Assembly (NCBI GenBank): GCA_902768605.1
Contig: CACXLY010000112.1
Span: 1 to 5,073 of the forward strand
DNA: 5,073 nucleotides
Source: an uncultured Bacteroidales bacterium
Lineage (GTDB): Bacteria > Bacteroidota > Bacteroidia > Bacteroidales > Bacteroidaceae
Reading direction: 5' to 3'
Part shown: positions 1-5,073 of the stretch, piece by piece
Position numbering within the stretch: the first letter of the stretch is position 1
Layout: every line of letters begins with the position of its first letter
The notes under the pieces: model-generated
Database searches by the model: none
What the model was told of the DNA's origin: nothing
Seen by the model: only the letters and a program-made list of their open reading frames with translations
Program-made: the position numbers and the translations under genes

Positions 1-1114
1 CGAGAGCCGTCACTTCCAGGGCAAGGCCTTCGTGAAGAAGCAGCTGGAGATGATGGCTCTGCTGAAGATGAACCGCTTCCACTTCCATCTGGTGGACAAC
101 CCCGGCTGGCGTGTGCAGATTGACGCCTATCCCAGACTCACCAGTCTGACGGCCTGGCGACCTCAGGCTTTCTTTTGGGATTGGGAGAAGAACGAGATAG
201 GCGGGCCTTTCGTGGAAGAGGGAACGCCCGGGGCTTACGGCGGATACTATACGAAGCAGGACATAGCCGACATCCTCTCCTTTGCCGACGAAAGGCACAT
301 CGAGGTGATTCCGGAGATTGAGATGCCCGGGCATAACTACGAGACGCGATATGCCTTCCCCGAACTGGCTTGCAGTCTGCCGAATGGCGGAAAAGACCCC
401 TGGGAACTTTGTCCGGGCAAGGAGAGCACCTTCGAGTTCCTCGAAAAGGTGCTGCTTGAGATATTCGACATGTTCCCCTCGAAGTACATCCACATTGGCG
501 GAGACGAGGCCAGGAAGAACAACTGGAAACTCTGCCCGGACTGTCAGGCCAGGATGAAGGCCGAGGGACTGAAGAGCGCGGAAGAGCTGCAGAGCTATTT
601 GATTAGGCGAATGGAGCGTTTTGCCCACGAACACGGCAAGCGCATCATCGGTTGGGACGAAATCCTGCAGGGCGGCTTGGCTCCGGATGCCACCGTGATG
701 TCGTGGCACGGGATTGAGGCTGGTCTGCAGGCCGTCAAGGAAGGGCATGACGTCATCTTCACCCCCACACATTATTATTATTTGGATTATCATCAAGACC
801 CGGCTCAGTTCCGGGCTGTTGGGCGCCATTTGCCTCTGGAGAAAGTCTATTCCTTCGAACCGATGGCAAAGGACATTTCTGAAGCAGATGCCCATCATGT
901 CTTGGGCGTGCAGGGCAACCTGTGGACTGAGCATGTTCAGGACGCCTGGCATGCCGAGATGATGCTCTATCCGCGTGTCTTCGCTATAGCAGAAACGGGC
1001 TGGAGTCAGGCTGAGAAGAAAGACTGGCCCGACTTCGAGCGTAGAGCATCAGTCCTGTCTGCAGTCGCTCGAGGATGGGGATATACCGTTTATCCTCCAA
1101 ATTCGCAGAAATAA
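1..1114 (+). CDS. GH20 beta-N-acetylhexosaminidase, C-terminal catalytic part (5' end outside window)
   Basis: Exo-enzyme that removes terminal beta-linked GlcNAc or GalNAc from glycans by substrate-assisted catalysis, usually in the periplasm or on the surface of Bacteroidota. The frame is open from base 2 to the TAA at 1112-1114 (370 visible residues, numbered from the codon at base 2). It opens with SRHF, whose Arg3 matches the conserved substrate-binding Arg of GH20, so the GTG at 32 is internal and the true start lies left of the window. GH20 landmarks follow in order: MNRFHFHLVDNPGW (HLVD ends at Asp32), EIEMPGH (His111), the catalytic pair HIGGDE (Asp168-Glu169, bases 503-508), and active-site Trp residues in VMSWHG (Trp235) and GNLWTEH (Trp308). 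The protein stops just after the barrel, so there is no C-terminal binding domain. The missing N-terminus should hold the signal peptide and GH20b domain. Only 22 bases separate it from the GH89 gene, which indicates one operon. Family assignment is firm; the exact linkage is not known. Confidence 0.96.
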   Translation, partial: ESRHFQGKAFVKKQLEMMALLKMNRFHFHLVDNPGWRVQIDAYPRLTSLTAWRPQAFFWDWEKNEIGGPFVEEGTPGAYGGYYTKQDIADILSFADERHIEVIPEIEMPGHNYETRYAFPELACSLPNGGKDPWELCPGKESTFEFLEKVLLEIFDMFPSKYIHIGGDEARKNNWKLCPDCQARMKAEGLKSAEELQSYLIRRMERFAHEHGKRIIGWDEILQGGLAPDATVMSWHGIEAGLQAVKEGHDVIFTPTHYYYLDYHQDPAQFRAVGRHLPLEKVYSFEPMAKDISEADAHHVLGVQGNLWTEHVQDAWHAEMMLYPRVFAIAETGWSQAEKKDWPDFERRASVLSAVARGWGYTVYPPNSQK

Positions 1115-1136
1115 ATTTTAATACACAATAAAACTA

Positions 1137-3296
1137 ATGACTATGTACAAACAAATCTTTCATTCAATCCTGCTTCTGGTCGTTTCGTTGGCTTTGATGT
1201 CGTTCAAGACGGCCGATGAGCAGGCAGCAGAAGCCCTGGCTCGCAGAGTGATGGGCAGTAAGGCAAAAGCCGTTGTGTTCGAACAAACCGAATCGCCTGT
1301 AGATTCCTACGAGCTGCTACAGAAGGGCAAGAAAGTCCTCATCCGAGGCAACAACGCCAACTCCATGGCTGTCGGCCTGAATCGCTACATCCAGCAGTAT
1401 TGCCTGGCAAATGTGAGCTGGTACGACTTTAATCCCGTAGAACTTCCGAAGAAGATGCCGAAGGTTCCCGAGAAGGTGACGGGCAAGGTGGAAATGCCCA
1501 TCCGTTTCTTCCTCAACTACTGCACTTTCGGCTACACGATGCCTTGGTGGAAGTGGCCGCAATGGGAACGCTTCATCGACTGGATGGCCTTGAACGGCGT
1601 GAACATGCCGCTCGCCATTACCGGACAGGAAGCCGTCTGGCAGAAGGTGTGGCGCAAGTACGGCCTGACCGACGAGCAAATCCGCGCCTACTTCACAGGC
1701 CCTGCTCATCTGCCTTGGCAACGCATGATAAACATCGACCGCTGGCAAGGTCCGCTCCCGCAAAGCTGGATTGACGGACAGGCTGAGCTGCAGAAGCAAA
1801 TCCTCGAGCGAGAGCGCGAGCTGAACATGACGCCCGTGCTTCCTGCCTTCGCCGGCCATGTCCCCTCCGACTTGGAACAGGCTGTGCCTGGCATCAGAAC
1901 CTCGAAAGTGAACCGCTGGTGCAACTTCGACGAGAAGTACCGCTGCACTTACCTAAACCCGTCAGACCCCATCTTCGCCCGCATCCAGAAGGATTTCCTC
2001 GAGGAGCAGACCAAGATGTACGGCACCAATCACATCTACGACGTGGACCTCTTCAACGAAGTCTCGCCCCCATCATGGGAACCCGACTCGCTGGCCAAGA
2101 TTTCAGCCGGCGTCTATCAATCCCTCGCAAGTGTTGACCCCGAAGCCGTGTGGCTTCAGATGGCTTGGCTCTTCATCAGCAATAAGAGAGCCTGGACGCA
2201 GGAGCGCATCAAAGCCTACCTTGGTGCCGTTCCCATAGGCAAGATGATTATGCTTGACTACGAGTGCGACTATACCGAGATTTGGCGTATGACGGAGCAT
2301 TTCTACGGACACAAGTTCATCTGGTGCTACCTGGGTAACTTCGGCGGAATGACGGAGATAGAGGGCGACTACAAACACAATGCGAAGCTGTTAGCCGGCG
2401 CGAAGAAGGAGGGCGGACAGGAGTTCGTGGGCATCGGCTCCACGCTGGAAGGCTTTGGCGTCAACGAGCCTATCTATGAGGCTTTGCTGACTCAGGCTTG
2501 GGACACGGGCGTCGGCTTCGATGCCTATATCGACAACATAGCTGACCGCCATCTTGGCCGCGTGGATGCAAACTACCGGGCATTCTGGCACACGATGGTG
2601 GACAAGGTCTGCACGACGCACACCAGTACCGGTGCCGCCGGCATCATCAACGCACACCCCAATCTGGAGGGCGAATGGAACTGGACAACAGAGCTCCGCA
2701 AAGGCTACGACATCAAGAACCTCGACGAAGCGCTGGCTATCCTGGAGAAGGTAGAAGGCTCGTCCAACTACCTCAAGTTCGACCTCGCCAACACACGCCG
2801 TCAGTCCATCCGCAATAATGCTCTGGCCGTAAGGAAACGGTTCTCGGATGCCTATAAGGAAGGCGACAGAAACGGAATGGTGGCGGCTTCGCAAGAGTTC
2901 TTGGGGATGTGCGACAAGATGGTCTCGGAGGTGAAGAAATGTCACGACTTCTCGCTCGACGACTGGATTCGTGACGCCCGAGCCTGGGGCACGACTGAGG
3001 CAGAGAAAGACTATTTCGAGATGAACGCCCGCACCATCATTACCGTCTGGGGCGACACGTACCGACTCACGGACTACGCCAATCGCGACTATGACGGCCT
3101 TGTGGAGACCTTCTACAAAGTCCGCTGGCAGAAGTTCTTCGATGCCGTCCTGGCAGCCTATGATGCAGGCGAGCCGTTTGTCAACATGAAAGGTCCAAAC
3201 ATCCCCAAAGGCAAGACAAAAGAGGAATGCGAGCGCGCCTTGAAGTACGATGCCGAGATCTGGGACTTCGAAAACAAATGGGCACATATAAAGTAA
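1137..3296 (+). CDS. GH89 alpha-N-acetylglucosaminidase (NAGLU family), secreted
   Basis: Hydrolyses terminal alpha-linked GlcNAc, as on gastric-type mucin O-glycans or heparan ends; homologous to human lysosomal NAGLU. The 719-residue protein is full length for the compact Bacteroidota form. Residues 1-26 look like a Sec signal peptide (hydrophobic core about 10-21, no lipobox Cys, cleavage probably near SFKTA). An N-terminal NAGLU domain spans about 27-115, then the TIM barrel about 120-455 with RFFLNYCTFGY, WWKWPQWERFIDWMALNGVN, TGQEAVW, FTGPAHLPW and PVLPAFAGHVP, and a helical C-terminal domain about 465-715. By alignment from memory, the acid/base is Glu308 in DLFNEVSPPSWEP (bases 2058-2060; human E316) and the nucleophile is Glu438 in LEGFGVNE (bases 2448-2450; human E446). 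Both are present, so the enzyme should be active. The start at 1137 has no Shine-Dalgarno, only an A/T-rich leader, which is normal for Bacteroidota; ATG 1143 is an alternative start. It appears co-transcribed with the GH20 gene. No CBM32 repeats of the clostridial type are present. Confidence 0.97.
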   Translation: MTMYKQIFHSILLLVVSLALMSFKTADEQAAEALARRVMGSKAKAVVFEQTESPVDSYELLQKGKKVLIRGNNANSMAVGLNRYIQQYCLANVSWYDFNPVELPKKMPKVPEKVTGKVEMPIRFFLNYCTFGYTMPWWKWPQWERFIDWMALNGVNMPLAITGQEAVWQKVWRKYGLTDEQIRAYFTGPAHLPWQRMINIDRWQGPLPQSWIDGQAELQKQILERERELNMTPVLPAFAGHVPSDLEQAVPGIRTSKVNRWCNFDEKYRCTYLNPSDPIFARIQKDFLEEQTKMYGTNHIYDVDLFNEVSPPSWEPDSLAKISAGVYQSLASVDPEAVWLQMAWLFISNKRAWTQERIKAYLGAVPIGKMIMLDYECDYTEIWRMTEHFYGHKFIWCYLGNFGGMTEIEGDYKHNAKLLAGAKKEGGQEFVGIGSTLEGFGVNEPIYEALLTQAWDTGVGFDAYIDNIADRHLGRVDANYRAFWHTMVDKVCTTHTSTGAAGIINAHPNLEGEWNWTTELRKGYDIKNLDEALAILEKVEGSSNYLKFDLANTRRQSIRNNALAVRKRFSDAYKEGDRNGMVAASQEFLGMCDKMVSEVKKCHDFSLDDWIRDARAWGTTEAEKDYFEMNARTIITVWGDTYRLTDYANRDYDGLVETFYKVRWQKFFDAVLAAYDAGEPFVNMKGPNIPKGKTKEECERALKYDAEIWDFENKWAHIK

Positions 3297-3326
3297 ATCT
3301 CAAAAAAAAGCAAGAACAGGCAGTTT

Positions 3327-3371
3327 TTATGTCCATATTTGGGTCATTTTGCTGACATAATACGTTTTTTT
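3327..3371 (+). terminator. Weak terminator-like hairpin after the GH20-GH89 operon
   Basis: A perfect 7-base inverted repeat, TTATGTC at 3327-3333 and GACATAA at 3354-3360, is followed four bases later by seven T residues (3365-3371). It lies 31 bases after the GH89 stop, where an operon terminator is expected. The stem is AT-rich and the 20-base loop is large, so this is only a plausible, weak intrinsic terminator. Confidence 0.35.
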
Positions 3372-3402
3372 ATATTAATTATATCATTTTTTTCTGTTTT
3401 AG

Positions 3403-3434
3403 TATGGTTATATCAGAATTTATTCATACCTTTG
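3403..3434 (+). promoter_or_regulatory. Bacteroidota-type promoter inside the intergenic gap
   Basis: TACCTTTG at 3427-3434 matches the Bacteroidota -7 element TAnnTTTG exactly. Upstream, TATG at 3403-3406 is a one-mismatch version of the -33 TTTG element with a 20-base spacer, within the usual spacing. Transcription would start near 3439-3442, reading rightward into a region with no conventional gene and ending at the strong terminator at 3749-3782. The -7 match is clear; the -33 match is weak. Promoter activity is inferred. Confidence 0.45.
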
Positions 3435-3446
3435 TGACGCATTCAG

Positions 3447-3545
3447 ATGAACTATTGCAAAGTTTTAGGTAAATTGAATGCTGGCAGTTTTTGGGGAAAG
3501 ATTGCCAAGGTGATGTTTCCGAAATCAAGTAGGATTGTTGCCTAA
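3447..3545 (+). CDS. Possible 32-codon micro-ORF, cationic peptide, unrecognised
   Basis: An ATG about 6-8 bases after the predicted transcription start opens a 32-codon frame ending with TAA at 3543-3545. The peptide has five Lys and one Arg and no acidic residue, with hydrophobic and aromatic residues interspersed (for example AGSFWGKIAKVMFPK), so it could be an amphipathic cationic peptide. There is no ribosome binding site and almost no leader. The last codons overlap the 5' strand of the proposed pseudoknot (3526-3533), so translation could affect RNA folding. A short ORF of this size can arise by chance, and it may equally be a fragment of a decayed gene. A second tiny ORF (3629-3670, 13 codons) after an A-rich leader is weaker still and is not listed separately. 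Confidence 0.18.
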   Translation: MNYCKVLGKLNAGSFWGKIAKVMFPKSSRIVA

Positions 3546-3603
3546 ATCACTTTGAAAAGTGGTGTCAGCGATTCCTAAATGAGCTGTTACCTACTTGCTG
3601 ACA
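3526..3603 (+). other. Potential RNA pseudoknot with two abutting helices
   Basis: CAAGTAGG at 3526-3533 is perfectly complementary to CCTACTTG at 3590-3597, and TGTCAGC at 3563-3569 is perfectly complementary to GCTGACA at 3597-3603. The two 3' strands abut as one 14-base stretch, sharing only G3597, while the 5' strands interleave. This is the arrangement of an H-type pseudoknot whose helices could stack coaxially. A small hairpin (3546-3563, TGAA loop) fits in the connecting segment. Pairing is seen in sequence; formation in RNA is inferred. Confidence 0.4.
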
Positions 3604-3673
3604 GCCATAATTCAAAGTTACAAACAAAATGAGAGCTTGTCAGGTATTCATTATCGAGCAAGTTAGATGAAAT

Positions 3674-3705
3674 GGTCCGGAACGAGTTCGACTCTCGTCC
3701 GCACC
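3674..3705 (+). other. tRNA-minihelix-like hairpin (acceptor stem fused to T arm)
   Basis: ACGAG 3682-3686, loop TTCGACT 3687-3693 and CTCGT 3694-3698 form a perfect five-pair T arm with a consensus TTCRANY loop. The flanking GGTCCGG 3674-3680 and CCGCACC 3699-3705 pair over seven positions with one C:C mismatch, separated from the T arm by a single bulged A3681. This is a tRNA acceptor/T-arm half with the D and anticodon arms missing. The 5' strand and T stem resemble what I remember of Bacteroides tRNA-Asp, with a few differences. No 5' acceptor partner or anticodon arm for a complete tRNA was found upstream. It may be an internally deleted tRNA, an attachment-site remnant, or a functional tRNA mimic in the candidate RNA. 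Confidence 0.45.
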
Positions 3706-3748
3706 CCGAAGCAAAAGTGTTTTTCATGGTATTAGATTTTTAAGGTTG

Positions 3749-3782
3749 AGATTCTTAGTCGCGAGATTAGGAATCTTTTTTT
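3749..3782 (+). terminator. Strong intrinsic terminator with GNRA tetraloop
   Basis: A 12-pair stem (3749-3760 with 3765-3776, two T:G wobbles, no mismatches) is capped by the tetraloop GCGA at 3761-3764 and followed by a T run (3776-3782) and further T-rich sequence to 3790. This is a textbook rho-independent terminator for rightward transcription. On the minus strand the stem is followed by A residues, so it does not serve the convergent esterase gene. It lies more than 450 bases after the GH89 stop, which supports a separate rightward transcript within the gap, although read-through from the operon could also end here. Confidence 0.85.
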
Positions 3783-3825
3783 ATTTTTATTGCTTTTCCC
3801 CGGACAGCAATAATATTATTTCATA

Positions 3826-3905
3826 ATTAGGGATTGTCGTTTAAATTCTGGGGCGAAATAGAGGGGTTCTGCGGGGTGTCTGATTTCCCTAATGGGTTTG
3901 TCGTT
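3826..3905. repeat. Short direct and inverted repeats beside the esterase stop
   Basis: GGGATTGTCGTT at 3830-3841 and GGGTTTGTCGTT at 3894-3905 are direct repeats matching at 11 of 12 positions. Overlapping them, ATTAGGGA at 3826-3833 and TCCCTAAT at 3886-3893 form a perfect 8-base inverted repeat. The rest of 3783-3910 holds no gene that I can see. A weak 6-base hairpin (ATTGCT 3789-3794, AGCAAT 3806-3811) lies next to the T-rich tract. No T-run follows any hairpin on the minus strand, so no clear terminator for the esterase gene was found. Function is unknown; the repeats could be chance or the footprint of an excised element. Confidence 0.3.
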
Positions 3906-3910
3906 CGTTT

Positions 3911-5073
3911 TTACCGTACCATAGTACTGAAGGTCGAGGCAGGCAGGCCCTGTTTGTTGCGGAGGTCTGCATCTGTGAAGCCGCTCCAGCCGTAACGGAC
4001 CAGTGTCGGATACTTGACGGCGGGCGAGGAGAGGAGAATCTTGTCGCCCTCTATCTTGATGTAAGCAGGATAGAACATGCCATCGTAGGCAGCAATCTCG
4101 AAGCCTCGTGTGCAACTGAGGCCGTCTGCATTGTCGAAATGCAGGAAGATGTCGTTGTCCATTCCGCGGCCAGCAAAGCGCAAGGTCGGGCCTTCGCAAA
4201 CCAACTCATGGCCGTAAGTGTGCTTCAGCGCAAGCAGGGCCAGGCGCTCGCCTACAGGACGCTTCGTGCGGTAATGAACGTCGTTCTTGTCGCCGAGGTC
4301 ACTGCTGACAGCCATCCATGTGTCTGGCAAGCCTTCCCCGTCCCCTAAAAAGGAGGGGTGAATGGCCAAGCGGCGCTGGCTGTCGCGGAAGGCAGGCCAC
4401 GAAGGTCGCGGCAGGCTACTGAGCTGGACGACGTAGAAGGGCAGGGGATGCTTCTTGTGGAACTCGCTCCTCCATCGCTGGGCAAAGAACTTGCGCCAAG
4501 ATTGCTCAAGGAGCGTGAACAGCTTCTCGTGTACCTCGATGTTGTGAGCGTTGCTCTCGCCTTGATACCAGATAACGCCACGGATGGGCAGATGTCCGAG
4601 CGGCGCGATGGCTGCTTCGAAGAGGTAGGCAGGCTCGTATGGATGACGTTGCAGGGGATTATATGCAGCCGACTCTTTGTTGAGGGCATGGGCGATGTTC
4701 TGTGTCATTCGGCCGCGTGCCCAAGCTTGACCGAAGTCGCCGTTCCGCCAGTCGTGCAGGATGTTGGGAAACTCCCATTCCAACGTCGTGCGGTCTATCC
4801 AAGACTCCGTCGTGGAGCCTCCCACGGCGTTACAGATGATGCCGATGGGAATGTCGGACAGGCTGTCGCAAAGCACACGTCCGAAATTGAAGGCGACGGC
4901 CGAGAAGCTCCGAACCGATTCGGGCGAAGCCGTCTTCCATCCCTGGAAGTCCATGTGGCGCAGCTCGTTCGTGTAGGCAAGCACGCTGTCGTCCCACTCC
5001 ACGGCATCCGTCCTTGCACGCGCGGGCATATTATATATATGTAGGTTGGTGAGGCGCTTGGCGTCGGCAAGGT
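3911..5073 (-). CDS. Sialate O-acetylesterase (SASA family), N-terminus outside window
   Basis: Esterase that removes O-acetyl groups from sialic acids, making them accessible to sialidases; related bacterial enzymes also deacetylate plant glycans. The minus-strand frame is open from the right edge to the TAA at 3913-3911 (386 visible residues). The ATG at 5029 is unlikely to be the start, because coding continues upstream (ADAKRLTNLHIYN, matching the family segment after the GQSN motif), so the nucleophile Ser lies beyond 5073. Numbering from that ATG, family blocks are PIGIICNAVGGSTTESW (61-77), the WYQGESN block (154-160), and the acid/His block GDKNDVH with Asp250 and catalytic His252 (bases 4276-4274), followed by the family-typical VGERLALLAL. 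The C-terminus ends with RYGWSGF and the usual NKQGLPASTF. After the His comes Tyr, where the commonest family form has Pro (DIHP). It converges with the GH20-GH89 operon and is a separate transcription unit. Family is secure; sialate versus another acetylated sugar is inferred from the glycan-degrading neighbours. Confidence 0.93.
   Translation of the reverse strand, partial: LADAKRLTNLHIYNMPARARTDAVEWDDSVLAYTNELRHMDFQGWKTASPESVRSFSAVAFNFGRVLCDSLSDIPIGIICNAVGGSTTESWIDRTTLEWEFPNILHDWRNGDFGQAWARGRMTQNIAHALNKESAAYNPLQRHPYEPAYLFEAAIAPLGHLPIRGVIWYQGESNAHNIEVHEKLFTLLEQSWRKFFAQRWRSEFHKKHPLPFYVVQLSSLPRPSWPAFRDSQRRLAIHPSFLGDGEGLPDTWMAVSSDLGDKNDVHYRTKRPVGERLALLALKHTYGHELVCEGPTLRFAGRGMDNDIFLHFDNADGLSCTRGFEIAAYDGMFYPAYIKIEGDKILLSSPAVKYPTLVRYGWSGFTDADLRNKQGLPASTFSTMVR

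Larger units (their letters stand above)
3441..3782 (+). ncRNA. Candidate structured small RNA of about 340 nt, no recognised family
   Basis: The stretch runs from the predicted start of the promoter at 3403-3434 to the intrinsic terminator at 3749-3782. It holds several potential helices: TGGCAGTT 3482-3489 with GATTGCCA 3500-3507; ATCACTT 3546-3552 with AAGTGGT 3557-3563 around a TGAA loop; a pseudoknot formed by 3526-3533:3590-3597 and 3563-3569:3597-3603; a hairpin AGCTTG 3634-3639 with CAAGTT 3659-3664; a tRNA-minihelix-like hairpin 3674-3705; and the terminator stem. Some are mutually exclusive, since 3561-3569 can also pair locally with 3583-3591 and TGTCAG recurs at 3638-3643. I checked for tmRNA (no conserved 5' GGATTCGAC block or ALAA-type tag), RNase P RNA (no GAGGAAAGTCCGG block) and a full tRNA, and found none. 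Existence as an RNA is inferred from promoter, terminator and helices. The alternative is a degenerate mobile-element remnant. Confidence 0.38.

Noticed and set aside
2391..3287. 298-codon open frame on the minus strand
   Set aside because: Lies opposite the GH89 gene, whose active-site motifs are intact; the minus-strand product shows no recognisable family features and is a codon-bias shadow.
3613..3620. Minus-strand promoter, from TAACTTTG read leftward
   Set aside because: Matches the -7 pattern, but no TTTG-like -33 element lies at the proper distance and no gene follows leftward.
3600..3710. Complete tRNA gene ending with the TTCGACT arm
   Set aside because: No GGTGCGG-like 5' acceptor strand at the right distance, no D arm, and no five-pair anticodon arm with a seven-base loop; only the acceptor/T-arm half can be supported.
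3441..3782. tmRNA (ssrA), suggested by the T-arm-like 3' hairpin and pseudoknot
   Set aside because: No 5' acceptor strand complementary to CCGCACC near the predicted start, no conserved GGATTCGAC D-loop segment, and no ALAA-type tag reading frame.
3297..3910. CRISPR array or insertion sequence in the gap
   Set aside because: No regularly spaced repeats, no long terminal inverted repeats with target duplication, and no transposase frame.
3816..4199. 127-codon minus-strand frame overlapping the esterase 3' end
   Set aside because: Runs in another frame through the conserved C-terminal esterase coding region and has an Arg-, Cys- and Pro-rich shadow-like composition.
4358..5044. 228-codon open frame on the plus strand
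   Set aside because: Antisense to the well-supported esterase gene and without recognisable protein features.

Overview
The window looks like Bacteroidota DNA, most likely a gut or oral Bacteroidales (Bacteroides/Prevotella type). The reasons are a host-glycan enzyme set typical of polysaccharide utilization loci, AT-rich start regions without a Shine-Dalgarno sequence, and an exact match to the TAnnTTTG -7 promoter element of this phylum. The coding regions look GC-rich, while the long intergenic gap is clearly AT-richer. Genus cannot be decided from the sequence alone.

Layout. (1) Bases 1-1114, plus strand: the 3' part of a GH20 beta-N-acetylhexosaminidase gene, cut by the left edge. (2) Bases 1137-3296, plus strand: a complete, secreted GH89 alpha-N-acetylglucosaminidase, 22 bases after the GH20 stop and almost certainly in the same operon. 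(3) Bases 3297-3910: a 614-base gap without a conventional gene. It contains a weak terminator-like hairpin, a Bacteroidota-type promoter, a dense set of potential RNA structures, and a strong intrinsic terminator at 3749-3782. (4) Bases 3911-5073, minus strand: a sialate O-acetylesterase (SASA family) gene convergent with the GH20-GH89 pair and cut by the right edge, so its N-terminus with the nucleophile Ser motif is not visible.

Together the enzymes fit stepwise trimming of host glycoconjugates such as mucin. The esterase would remove O-acetyl groups from sialic acid so that sialidases can act, GH20 would take off terminal beta-linked GlcNAc/GalNAc, and GH89 would take off terminal alpha-linked GlcNAc (the gastric-mucin cap or heparan-type ends). 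Specific substrates are inferred from family membership.

The most unusual part is 3427-3782. A promoter-like element and a GNRA-capped terminator bracket about 340 bases that can form a pseudoknot with two abutting helices, several competing hairpins, and a tRNA-minihelix-like hairpin whose loop is TTCGACT. I do not recognise this as tmRNA, RNase P RNA, a tRNA or any other known RNA. It is proposed as a candidate small structured RNA, possibly with a 32-codon cationic micro-ORF. It could also be the remnant of an integration event at a tRNA gene.
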